This document shows positions 45,605 through 55,490 of a DNA stretch of 64,000 nt, piece by piece. The number at the start of each line of letters is the position of its first letter. Positions within the stretch are counted from its first letter, which is position 1. This stretch comes from Codonopsis lanceolata (lineage: Eukaryota; Streptophyta; Magnoliopsida; Asterales; Campanulaceae). The position numbers and the translations under genes were made by a program. The notes under the pieces were generated by a model, which worked only from the letters and a program-made list of their open reading frames with translations, ran no database searches and was not told where the DNA came from. The stretch spans positions 83,919,142-83,983,141 of the forward strand of contig CM028380.1 of NCBI GenBank assembly GCA_013146195.2. Reading direction: 5' to 3'.

Positions 45605-47103
45605 TGACGGGTGTCAAACCGTCAAAAATAATTTCCTATTTTCCCAAATAACGAGTATAGGGTAGTAGGGATCGTATCCACAGGGAACGTCGAATTTACT
45701 TCTCTTAAGAATTTATTTAGTAACCAAAACCGAGATTTTTGCTTAACTAACTAACTAAACTTGAATGAAGAAAAATAGGAATTTTTGTAAACTTAAAGAA
45801 AGCAAACAATAATTAAACTAAATTCAATGTTGATAAAGGTCCAGTTAATGAACTGAAGCAATTCCAAAAATTAGCTACTGATCATCGATTCCGACCCGAC
45901 TCAATTGACTGCAAATAAACCAGTTATAGTTGTTGACAAACGCCTAACACCCAATTTCTCCTTACTGATTCGATAATTAGGAGAAGCTCGCTAATTATAC
46001 TCTAATCAAAAGACAACCCTCGAAACGCTCGAAAGATTTAATGTTTTGAAAGCTTTAAGATAAGAGAAACCCGGTTCTAGACAACAATATTAAAGTAATA
46101 TCATTTAACCTAGATTAATCATCCTCGCAACACGGACCGAATATGCTTGTGATGCCTAAACGGTGTGTCACTTGCTACTCCGTTAGAACCCGAAGACAAT
46201 TACGGATCAACGGTTCTTAACTAGCAATGGATTAAAATGTCTAACCAAAATCTGGGCCCTAGAAATTAATTAAACATACTAATCCTAAATTACAATTCCT
46301 TTGCAACAAGAAAAATAGAGAATGACTAAATACTTGCCCCAATTTGAGACTTTGAACTTTACAGTACACTAGGATCTCACAGTAGCAATTTCTGAAAAAT
46401 ACTACGGGTTCATTAACTGGAATAGAAGCTTTTAGCCACAAAACATGACTAAAATTTACTTACAAATGAAGAAAAGAACAACTTCGCAAGTGATGAAAAG
46501 AAGAAATTAACTGCCCTATTGATCTGTAACCTAAACCTGATGTGTTACAGTGAGTGAGGGTGAGTGAATGAAAGAGTGAGAGAGAGGGAGAGAGAGTGCG
46601 TGTGGTGTGGATCTGTCTGTCCTTTGAGAGATCTCACCCCCTTCCTTTATAGCTATCTCCCTTAACTGCTCCAGCCATTTCCCCCAAAAATAGAAGACAC
46701 GATCCCTTGCTCCTCATCCATAAACAGAGCGGTTGAGGACCAAGTCTTTTCCCAACATTTACAATGTGTTTGGGAAAAGAAACTAATAAATAAAAAAGTT
46801 ATTTTTATTTACAGAACTGCCAAAAATGATCAATGTCTGAAATACCCTCCACTAATTCCTTCAGTCTTGTAACAGGACGTACTCTGTTTTTTTGTTTCTG
46901 CTACAGTATTTTCTGGGTTAGCAAATGCCCATTCGGTACTTGACTTTTTTCTCAAAATCTGCCTTTGCTTCTTCTTTTCTTCCCTCAAGCTTCCTTAAAA
47001 CCCGTGAACACCAATGATGCAAAATACCAGTGAAAGTACAACATTTTCCTTAAAATCATAGTGCAAAATCACATTAAATGTTGTACTTTATTTGAGGCTA
47101 TCA
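45605..47103. mobile_element. Solo LTR G inserted in the element B reverse transcriptase
   Basis: 1499 bp, TGACGGGTGTCAAACC...TTGAGGCTATCA. It is flanked by the 5-bp duplication ATGAA (45600-45604 and 47104-47108). Near the start it has GGGATCGTATCCACAGGGAA, a phrase seen in plant LTRs. A CTTTATAG TATA-like motif lies near 46645 after a GA-rich stretch (46550-46606). No interior or second LTR is present, as after recombination between two LTRs. It has no recognisable coding sequence, and its family is not identified. Confidence 0.85.
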
Positions 47104-47462
47104 ATGAACGAGCAAGATAAAGCGAAGACAGCCTTCTGGGCAGCGGGGGGCCTTTACTGTTACAAGATGATGCCATTCGGGCTGAAGAACGCAGGGGCAA
47201 CCTATCAGCGCATGGTTAATAAGGTCTTCGCTTCACAGCTCGGTAGGAATATGGAGGCATACATAGATGACATGGTCATCAAAACCAAAGGCCGCGACCA
47301 CACTCTTGACTTGGCAGAAACATTTGCTAATCTACGAAAGCACAACATGAAGCTGAATCCGGGCAAGTGCGCTTTTGGGGTTCGAGCGGGAAAATTCCTC
47401 GGGTTCATGGTTAATCAGCTGGGATAGAGGCAAACCCGGATAAGATCCAGGTCTTACTCGAC
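47104..47462 (+). pseudogene. Element B reverse transcriptase, C-terminal half
   Basis: Resumes exactly after the insertion: MNEQDKAKTAFWAAGGLYCY, KMMPFGLKNAGATYQRMVNK and the catalytic MEAYIDDMVIKTK box (YIDD at 47260-47271), then LNPGKCAFGV and GKFLGFMVNQ. A frameshift near 47424 (one base missing) ends the 111-codon open piece. Except for the insertion, the catalytic residues are intact. Confidence 0.9.
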
Positions 47463-48022
47463 ATGGAACAGCCCTACTACATCAAACACATACATCGGTT
47501 GAACGGTAGAATCATTGCTCTTGGCCGCTTCATCTCCCGGTCAGCGGAGAAGTGCCTCCCGTTTTTCAAAGTCCTGCGCGGCAACAAAGGGTTCGAGTGG
47601 AATGCCGATTGCGCCAAAGCCCTAGAGCAGCTCAGGGAATATATTGGCAAGCCGCCCCTCCTTAACAGCCCTGTACCCGGTGAGCCTCTGTATGTGTATC
47701 TAGCGGCCACAAACCAGGCTGTGGCCGCTGTCTTGGTTAGGGAAGAATTAGACATTCAAAAACATGTGTACTATGTATCCAAAGCCCTCAGTCCTGTTGA
47801 GGGTTGTTATTTTAATGCAGAAAAGTTAGCTTATTCGCTTGTTGTAGCTGCCCGAAAATTAAGGGCTTATTTTCTGCACATGTAATCATAGTATACATAG
47901 ATACACCACTGCGCAAGATTCTTCATAAGCCTGACTCATCGGGCAGACTACTCAACTGGGCAATAGAGCTCACTGAATTCCACAAAGACTACCTGCCCAG
48001 GCGAGCAATCAAGGCCCAGGCA
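47463..48022 (+). pseudogene. Element B first RNase H, degenerate
   Basis: HRLNGRIIALGRFISRSAEK and KVLRGNKGFEW (connection region), then YVYLAATNQAVAAVLVREE and YFNAEKLAYSLVVAARKLRA. The position where Ty3/gypsy RNase H normally has its first catalytic Asp (TDAS) reads AAT, so the domain is probably non-catalytic, as known for Tat elements. A frameshift near 47878 precedes TPLRKILHKP and the linker to the second RNase H. Confidence 0.8.
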
Positions 48023-48555
48023 TTGGCCGAGTTTTTGGTAGAAACAAGTTTCACTCAGCAGGAAGAACCTGAAACCCAGCAGTCAACAGAGCCCGGGGAA
48101 GAACAGCTGCCACAACCTCGGCCTGCCTACTGTTGGGATCTATATGTTGATGGAGCAGCGAGCAAAGTCGGGAGCGGAGCTGGCATCCTTCTCATAGCTC
48201 CCGACCAAGTTACAGAATTCGAGCTAGCACTGCGATTTAAGTTCCCCGCCTCCAACAACGTTGCCGAGTACGAAGCAGTAATTGTCGGTCTCGAACTAGC
48301 AGCGGACATGGGAGTAGAAATGATCACGGTGTACTCGGACTCACAATTGGTTGTGAACCAAGTCCAGGGGGAATATATGGTGCATCACCCCTCACTGGTC
48401 AGATACTGCGAACTTGTCACAGGAATTTTGAAAATTTTCAAATTTTGGGAGATCGTCAGAATTGATCGCGCTGACAACATGCGGGCAGATTACTTATCCA
48501 AGATCGCTGAGGCAAATTTGGCATTACTGAATCCTTTAGTGATGATCGAGCACTT
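48023..48555 (+). pseudogene. Element B second (archaeal-like) RNase H
   Basis: Within an open 284-codon piece (48023-48877). It carries WDLYVDGAASKVGSG with Asp in motif 1, NNVAEYEAVIVGLELA with Glu, YSDSQLVVNQVQGEY with Asp, and RIDRADNMRADYLSK with a last Asp. These fit the D-E-D-D set of an archaeal-like RNase H, the extra domain of the Tat lineage. It likely replaces the degenerate first RNase H in removing the RNA strand during reverse transcription. It is open in this copy. Confidence 0.85.
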
Positions 48556-49846
48556 GGAAACTCCGGCTATTGATAGACCAATGATAATGGATATTGAGCC
48601 AGCGACCAGAAGTTGGATTGACGATTACAAGGACTACATCGAGCAGGGGATTCTGCCCGCGGACAAAGTTAAGGCCACCACAGTCAGAAGCCAGGCTTGT
48701 CGTTACTCGGTAATAGGGGGAATTTTGTACAAGCGATCTAAGGTCAGACCTATGCTTCGTTGTGTACCCCCGGAATTAACTGAAGGCGTTTTATATGAAG
48801 TGCACGAGGGAGAATGTGGCGGCCACCCGGGCACCCGCGCTCTAGCAGAAAGAGTATTACACGCAGGATACTACTAGATAACCCTCAGAAGGGATGCAGA
48901 GAAGTATGTTCGCGAATGTGACAAGTGCCAGAGATACGCGGACATACCAAGACTTCCATCTACCACGCAAACTCCGGTCGTTGCGGTCTGGCCCTTCGAC
49001 ATGTGGGGAATTGATCTGATCGGCCCGTTCCCGCTAGCATAAGGCAAATACAAATATGCAGTGGTCACCATTGATTACTTTACGAAATGGATAAAAGCAA
49101 AGCCTCTGGCCAAAATTACAGAAGCAAACGTCATCAAGTTCGTCCATGATCAAGTATGGTGCAGATTCGGCCTTCCGCGGGCAATCATATCCGACCACGG
49201 CGCCTAGTTCTCAGACAAGTTCACTGCGGAATGTGCTCGCTTGGGTGTCAAGCATTGGCAGTCATTTGTATCTTACATGCAAGGGAACGGACAAGCCGAA
49301 GCAGGAAACAAGTAGGTCTTTCATGCACTCAAGAGAAATTTAGAAGGGCGAGCAGGGAAATGGGCCGAGGAACTACCATCGACTTTATGGGCAATCAGAA
49401 CTACTGTACGCGGCCCAATAGGGGAAACCCCATTTGCTCTCACTTACGGATCGGAGGTAATGATTTCGGTTGAAATGGCTTTGCCTAGTTATCGAGTCTC
49501 CCATTACAGCGAGTAGAACAACCAGCTTGCGCGGGCAATAGACCTTGATCTCTTGGAAGAAAGAAGGCTGGATGTTCGACTCATAATGGTCAACTACAAG
49601 CAGCGAGCAAAGGCTCATCATGATAAAAGGGTCCGAGGCAGAACCTTCATGGTCGGAGACTGGGTACTTAGAAAGATCGAGGTAACAGACCAACGAGCAG
49701 AATGGGGAAAGCTATCACCTAACTGGGAAGGACCTTTTCAGGTTACTGGTATAATCAGAGAGGGCACTTACACACTCCGGACTCGAGAAGGAAAAGACCT
49801 GAAGCATCCGTGGCACGCTGATCATTTGAAAAAGTGCTACCCTTAA
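48556..49846 (+). pseudogene. Element B integrase, five stop codons
   Basis: HEGECGGHPGTRALAER and CDKCQRYADIP form the His/Cys zinc-binding end (48800-48950). WGIDLIGPF gives the first catalytic Asp, ISDHGA the second and GNGQAEAGNK the Glu. The C-terminal part ERRLDVRLIM, KRVRGRTFMVGDWVLRK, NWEGPFQVTG, HPWHADHLKKCYP ends at TAA 49844-49846. In-frame stops lie near 48876, 49040, 49206, 49314 and 49515, and at several of these element A still has Gln or Trp. The frame is otherwise continuous. Confidence 0.9.
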
Positions 49847-49873
49847 GTCAGTCTTTAGTACATGAACGGGCAG

Positions 49874-49915
49874 GACCCTCAGCCCTGTTGAGGGTCACCA
49901 ATGTTATTTAATAAA
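49874..49915 (+). terminator. Hairpin and AATAAA after element B pol
   Basis: GACCCTCA, 7-nt loop, TGAGGGTC forms an 8-bp stem 27 bp after the pol stop, and AATAAA lies at 49910-49915. Same arrangement as in A at 26674-26717. It is a likely 3' end signal of the sense transcript. Confidence 0.5.
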
Positions 49916-50716
49916 GGCAAGTCTTCTATAATTTGTTCATTCAGATTTTATTGGCATCTATTGATTGGCTACGTTATGTTCGACAAAGCTGCTTGCCTGA
50001 CAAGCGACCAGGGCCAAGCCCGGTCAACACTCAAACACCCGAGTATTAGTGAACATAATTTCTCTGTGGGTGGGATGTGGCCCTGCCCGGTTCACGTACT
50101 AGGATGCCCGCCACGCGGTAGGGGCCACGCCCATCGGATAGCGACTAGCTACCTCGGATTTCTATAGTGACCGAGCAACACTGCTAGTTGTATATCTCCA
50201 TACCCAGTTGATATACTGACAACCGCTTTGAGTTACCCACATCGAACAAGGGCCATGCCCGCTAGGCAGTGTTCTGAAGCTCGCCCAAGGCGATAGGGGC
50301 CCTGCCCATTCAAAAGTTTTGGCTCGTACCAAGCACTCAGGGCGAGAGGCAACGATTTGTATGCCCGGTGGAAGCCCTGGCCGGTATCAGACATACACCT
50401 CGAGCTCTTGCCCGAATTACACTAAACTTAGATATATAATAGTTTGTTTAGCTTTATTATTTCTGGGTTCAAGTTTGCATAATTTTACGTGGTCGATTCA
50501 TTAATTGTTTTGCTCGTTATATTTTCGGGACCACCCCGCATACAGTAGTGTTAGTACTAATCTAGTGCAGGAACAACACAAGCGAAAACTATCGAGTAGG
50601 ATGACAATAAATAAGAATAAATACAGTTTTGCATCAGTCAAAGACCAGTGTTCAAAATCCAACAGAGATTACAAACAAAGTTTAGAGAGGCTCAAAGGCC
50701 GGACAAAGTACAGCAT
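49916..50716. repeat. Element B spacer with GGGCC-TGCCC array
   Basis: Non-coding. GGGCC(A/C)(A/T/C)GCCC words occur near 50011, 50078, 50121, 50250 and 50296, spaced 40-130 bp apart. TTTATT at 50453-50458 is AATAAA on the minus strand and may serve the antisense gene, about 260 bp after its stop. Confidence 0.55.
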
Positions 50717-51514
50717 TTAAAGATTCTCGGGAAGTATCTGGCTCGTTGCAGCAGCTTCCTCGGCGACGGGGGCCTCTAATTCCACTTGCAGCTGGGCAGC
50801 GGCCTCTGTGATCCGCCCCTCCTTCTCCGCCCTCTTGGCCTCGACCAGACTGCACACATTCACGGCTAAAGGAACAGGGGGAATCCATGGCTCCAGCCCG
50901 TCCTCTGCATCATCACGAGCAAGGGCATCTAGCTCGCCCTGAGTATAAGGCACAAGATGGTGCAGATTCCGAGCCTCCGTACAATATGGGTCGAGCAGCG
51001 CCTATTCAGCCATTGTTGCCATGTCCACCGCGCCCATGCCCGTTAGCATCCGCAAGATATGATTAGTGCCCACTGCGTAGTAGGGGAATATCGCCTTGCG
51101 CACCTGGGAGGCATAGGCCGGGGAAGCTTCGAAGTCTTTGACGGCCTGTTCTTTAGCCGCCGCCAGCTGACCGGGGAAGGAAGTTATAGCCACCGCGTCT
51201 TTCGCTGCCCGGGCCTTCAAAGCCTTCAGCTCGGGCTGGAGCTGGGTCCGTTGCTCGACCAAGGCTTCTTCGGCGGCCTGGGACTTCTTCTGCTGGTCCA
51301 CGAGGGCTGTCTTCTCCTCGGGCAGAGATTTCTTATCCTCTTCCAGCTTCTTGGCCGTGGCCACACTCTCCTTCAGTGATTTGTCCAGAGCAGCCACCTG
51401 TTCGTTCTTGCTCTTCACCAGGCCCGCCAGCTCATCCCTCTCGGACTCCACTTTCCTGCGAGTATCGATCTCCTCGGTGTAGCGGTTGTATATGTTGGTG
51501 CAGGAAGAAACGAT

Positions 51515-51591
51515 CTATAAACACCCACCACGAGCAAGGTCAGACTTGCTCGGCAAAAGTAATCAGATAAAGAAAAGCACTACAGGCATAC
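51515..51591 (-). other. Predicted intron 3 of the element B antisense gene
   Basis: On the minus strand GAGCGAG|GTATGCC opens it and TTTATAG|ATCGTTTC closes it, 77 bp. Splicing joins GAG to ATC in frame. The position and length match element A. Confidence 0.7.
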
Positions 51592-52157
51592 CTCGCTCAA
51601 GTTAAGCCCGATATGTCCGAGCAGAACGTGTCCGACAGTATCCCGGTTGTTGGTGACATCCTCTTGAAGTAGCCACTTCATTATTCCTTTTCCCACCAAC
51701 CCGGCAGGACTACCTCGTGTAGACAGATCTATGTGCCCGATGTTAGGACCTTCGGACAGTCCATTCACAATGGCCCGGGCAGCGGGGACGGTTGTTGGCA
51801 TCTCGAAGCCAGGGAGCAGCCACGGCTTGGAAGAATCACGGGCAGCCTGCTCAGAGCCCGTGCCGAGTTGCCGGGAAGACCGATCAGTTGGCGGGGAGGG
51901 ATGTCTTTTCCTCTTGCCCGCTGCCTTAGCAGCTTTGGCGGCAGAATCAGTGGCGGCCACATCAGGGACATCGACAGTGGCCTGAGGAGGAGGAGGAGGA
52001 GGAAGTATCACGACCGGCTTCTTGGCCGCCGGGGCCTTCTTGGCCACTGGGCGAAAAGGGACAGTAGGGACTGCCTGTGGCGGCTTACTCGCTAGAGCGG
52101 CCACCCGCTGGCTTTCTTCAGCCTCAAGTCTTTGAAGCTGCCCCAGAGTCATCATTG

Positions 52158-52259
52158 CTACAAAGAGAAGAGAGGGAATCAGTTCGACATTCATAAATAA
52201 AGCAGTTGTTCGAACAAACGGTTAAAGGAAAATAGAAAAGCGGGAAAAGTCTAATTAAC
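52158..52259 (-). other. Predicted intron 2 of the element B antisense gene
   Basis: On the minus strand CCCCTG|GTTAATTAG opens it and CTTTGTAG|CAATGATG closes it, 102 bp. Joining gives an in-frame Pro-Ala-Met-Met. Without splicing, the TAA in the donor region ends the frame. Confidence 0.7.
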
Positions 52260-53545
52260 CAGGGGCAGCAGTGTAGGCAGGGGTGCAGTCATGCCTGAGC
52301 CTACGGCATTCTTGGCAGTCTTGACGGAAGTTCTGCCCGTGATGGTCACCCTAATATACGTGGGCCTCTTCATCGTCAAACGTGCAAAACGGTTCTACGC
52401 CCGGGATGGCAGCTCGGAGCACTCCGGCCAAGCGAAGGTTTTTTGGGTTGCAAACCAGCTCTTTCCAATCGAACAAGCTCTCCTGGCTGATCCTCTTTTC
52501 CCCTTCCATCACACAGCCCAGAGCGTCGCCAGTAGTGAAGCTACCGCGGGGAAGCTGGGGGACATTGATGCTCGCTTGGCTCATTGGCATTATGGGCCAC
52601 CCTGTCCTAGACTCGATCAGAATGGCTCTACTATCCCAGGCCTCAACCTTGCCCGGGACATCGGAAAGAATTCTGAGGAAGCTTAAGTTGAACCGCGTGT
52701 TGACCCGACCATAAGCGTCAACATTCAGAATAAACAGGCGTTGGAATATCTTAAGCGTGGGCTCTATCCGCAACAGCCGGCACGCCACGATATACGCCTT
52801 CAGGGCCCGTACGGTATTCAACATCAAATCGCCGGGCATCGGGCAGAACGCCTTTCGAAACTGAAGAAAGAAAGGATCAAGGGGTAAGCGCAGCCCCACC
52901 CGGAAAAAATCCGTGAAGAAGAGCAGCTTCCCAATCTGCTCGCGCGGGAACTCTCCATCAACAAAAATTGCTCTCTCCGCGCGATAGTTATGAGGGTCTA
53001 CCCCTAACGAAGCAAACCAAGCGGAGAGTTTTGCAGGAGTGTCCAAGGAGGCCCAGTGAGCGGCATAAAGGGTCTCGTCAGCGTCGGACATCCAGGCAGG
53101 TGTGGAAGCAGAAGTAGTAGCCTCGTTCACCGTACGCGGGCCCGTCTCTTCCTCCGCGCAATCGGGACGTTATCAGAACCCTCTTCTGCCAAAGTGCAGG
53201 CCTCATTGACAGCCAAAGTCTCCCCAGCATCGGGCACCACGTCGTCACCGACCCTTTCTTCGAGTATGGGTTCCTCCCGCTCGGGCAGCTGCGGGTGGCC
53301 TTGCCCGCCGGTGCCCAAGCGGCCTTGCTCCACCTCTCCTTCAGACAAGCTATGCTCGCTGGTGGAATCAGAAAGCGTAATCACGGGCACACGAACCCGT
53401 GCCGCTACGGCCTCGCCGGCCACAGATTCGTCTCCTCTTCAAACACAACATCGATAGAAGGATACTTCTCACTGCTTAGCGGATCATTCTGTCCGCAGTA
53501 GCTGAAGGCCTCTCTGTCGTTCTCCGAGAACTCTCCGTCAGACAT

Positions 53546-53816
53546 CTACACAGAGATCGAGGAAAAGCAATGGTCAGACTCTGCCCGTGAAATAAAACAG
53601 TCGCTAAAGCGAGAAAAAGCCCTAAGTCTAGGTAAATCCAAGGGCCCTGCCCGCCTAGCAGGCAGGACACAAGGGGTGATTCTCCTCGATCTCAACCTAT
53701 GGTCTTCCCTAATCTTATTGAGTCTACCCAGAAATACAAGGGATGAGGAAGGAAGCCCAGAAATTCAAAAACAGAGAAACAGATAAACATGAAATGAGAA
53801 AGTGAAAGAAACTTAC
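53546..53816 (-). other. Predicted 5'-leader intron of the element B antisense gene
   Basis: On the minus strand CTTAACA|GTAAGTTTC opens it, with a consensus donor, and TCTGTGTAG|ATG closes it, 271 bp. The acceptor sits exactly at the start codon. The intron has pyrimidine-rich stretches. The corresponding part of A is lost. Confidence 0.6.
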
Positions 53817-53997
53817 TGTTAAGATTCTGGAAGGGGTCTACTTCTGGAAAACACGCTCTGAACAGGGAAACAACGAGATGGCACCGGTGACCGGAACGCT
53901 TCAGGGAGTTGGCGGCAAGAATTTGCAGAGCTTCTCTCTCTCTAGAAATTTCAGGAACCGTAAATTTCAAATGGGAGAGATTTTCGGCCTTTTATAG
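53817..53997 (-). promoter_or_regulatory. TATA box and untranslated first exon of the antisense gene
   Basis: On the minus strand GCTATAAAAGG (53988-53998) gives a TATA box. A transcript starting about 30 bp downstream would have a leader exon ending at 53817. An ATG at 53970 lies between the TATA box and the expected start site and would be out of frame after splicing, so it is not used as the start here. Promoter activity is inferred. Confidence 0.55.
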
Positions 53998-53999
53998 CA

Positions 54000-54363
54000 A
54001 GGTTCTGGGAAGTTTTGGGGGCGCCGAAGACAGAATCCGAAAGGACGGCTCACTGCCGCTTGCCCACAGGCGCATTTAATGCGCTACCCCGAGAATCATG
54101 CCACCATCTCTTCATTCACCTTCTTGGCGGCTCACGCGCCCCACCTCACTCTCCTGGAGGCCCTCTCAGCGAAAGCTTCTCTGATACGCCCCATCTAGTT
54201 GCCAAATGAAGTTCTAGAACAATCCACCACTACGCTCAGCCCGATCATTATTCTCCAAAATGTTCACAAGTGTTTGTGCCCGGACTTCGAGCAACGCCAT
54301 TTACATCATGTATGCTCCCTGCCCCGAGCATGAATACTCGCCAGGCACGAAGCTAGGGGCCAC
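54000..54363. other. Element B sequence between the antisense promoter and the 3' LTR
   Basis: No coding sequence is recognised; a 64-codon plus frame at 54015-54209 shows no domain. The last bases before the LTR, AAGCTAGGGGCCAC, could be a weak polypurine tract. Confidence 0.5.
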
Positions 54364-55065
54364 TGATATGCCCGGCCCAAACCCGGTCACGAGCAAGGCA
54401 CGAGCTACCCTCACGTGCCAGTCACGAGCACAATCCATATGAGGCCTACAGGCCTAGCGAGCAAAGTAATGGAAGCATTGAGCCACGAGCACAGAAACTC
54501 CCGTCCAAACCTGGCCGGGCATAGGCCTTGCCTGTCCGACTAGGGGCCATACTCGGGACCTATGTTCGCTTTAACCCACCATCTATCACATCTGCCATGC
54601 CCGCTCGGACCAACATCGAGCAGGAAACGACAGAGGCTTGTTCACCAAGACACAATCAAAGGTTACCATATGTGGGCAAGACACTTGCCTTATCTGTTCC
54701 TGATATCTCGCGGCCAACCGCGTATCACGCCTAAAATCTAGGGATTCTCCCCTTGCTGAACAAGGTAACTAAGGAAACCGAATCCAGGCTGGATTCAACC
54801 ACAAAGGGACCTATAAATACTCCTTCACAAGCCATAACAAGGTACACGCATACACTCACCCTCTTTCTTGAGCCTTGACATTCTGTCGAATTGCTTTCAT
54901 ACTTGCACTCGATACTTACTCTCACGCCGAAGGGGTTTCGCGAGGCCTTGCCTTGCACTTCCACTCAGGTTTTCTCTGTTCTCAGCCAGGTTCAAGGAAG
55001 CAGATTCAAGCCCAGATATCCTACTCAACTCAAGGACGGCCCAAACTGAGGATTTTGCCACATTA
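54364..55065 (+). mobile_element. 3' LTR of Tat-like element B
   Basis: 702 bp, TGATATGCCCGGCCC...GCCACATTA. Near identical to 41553-42252; the last bases read CATTA instead of CATCA. TATA-like CTATAAATA near 54811. Followed by the GTTCG duplication at 55066-55070. Confidence 0.9.
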
Positions 55066-55127
55066 GTTCGATTCATGATTTTGAACTAAATCAAATCAAA
55101 CTAAATCACTTACACCCCTAAATATAT
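55066..55127. mobile_element. Right end of the hAT-like MITE that element B is inserted in
   Basis: After GTTCG the sequence continues GATTTTGAACTAAATC-like and ends CACTTACACCCCTAA. ACACCCCTA is the same terminus as in the MITE at 29466-30009. The left end is not identified (see 41282-41552). Confidence 0.5.
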
Positions 55128-55189
55128 TTAGCTCCACATATCAGCTAAATCAAAAGTTGTTTTGGTCAGCTTTATTTTGCTACTTGTAC

Positions 55190-55490
55190 GGGCTTGTTTG
55201 GTAGTCAGACAAGGATAAGCAGTATTATTACTCCCAGTACTATTAGTGCCCTCGCTATTAATCCTCACTTGTATATCGGGGGTAATTTTGAGATTACAAA
55301 TGTTAATCCCTATTTTTTTTAGTGAGGGCGCTAATAATACCACCCTCCTCCTTGGTATTAATAGTGAGGCAATAATGACTTAATCCGGATAACTCGTATT
55401 ATTAGTCCCGACCACCTATTGCGTACCAAACATCAGACAACTCGCCTTATTATTCCTATCTGCCTTTAACCCTGGCTACCAAACGGCACC
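55190..55490. mobile_element. Tourist-like (PIF/Harbinger-type) MITE, 301 bp
   Basis: Ends GGGCTTGTTTGGTAGTCAG and CCTGGCTACCAAACGGCACC pair as imperfect inverted repeats around the GTTTGGTAG core. The interior is non-coding with TATTA-rich words (TAATACCACCCTCC). The GTTTGGTAG terminus fits plant Tourist-like families. A target duplication is not clear. Confidence 0.6.

Larger units (their letters stand above)
50717..53545 (-). pseudogene. Element B spliced antisense gene (Tat aORF type, PF04195-like)
   Basis: Runs right to left, about 880 codons in three coding exons: 53545-52260, 52157-51592 and 51514-50717. It starts MSDGEFSENDREAFSY directly after a predicted acceptor. Domains: acidic N-terminus (about residues 1-130); a PF04195-like region with FFRVGLRLPLDPFF, MPGDLMLNTVRALKAYIVAC and ILSDVPGKVEAW; a Cys/His patch (CQECRRLRHDC); a proline- and basic-rich exon 3; and a coiled coil followed by YYAVGTNHIL, YTQGELDALARDD and EPWIPPVPL. 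Damage: frameshifts near 53410 and 53130, a stop at 52351, and TAG at 51002 where A has Trp. The family is known from plant gypsy elements but its role is unknown. The exon structure is inferred from splice consensus and from element A. Confidence 0.75.

Noticed and set aside
51731..52714. Plus-strand frames of 84-131 codons opposite the antisense gene
   Set aside because: They are shadows of the minus-strand exons; the minus strand has the conserved motifs and splice sites.
53692..53970. 92-codon minus frame starting at 53970 as the true start of the antisense protein
   Set aside because: It begins upstream of the expected transcription start, and after splicing at 53816 it would meet a stop at once, whereas the ATG at 53545 opens the conserved frame.
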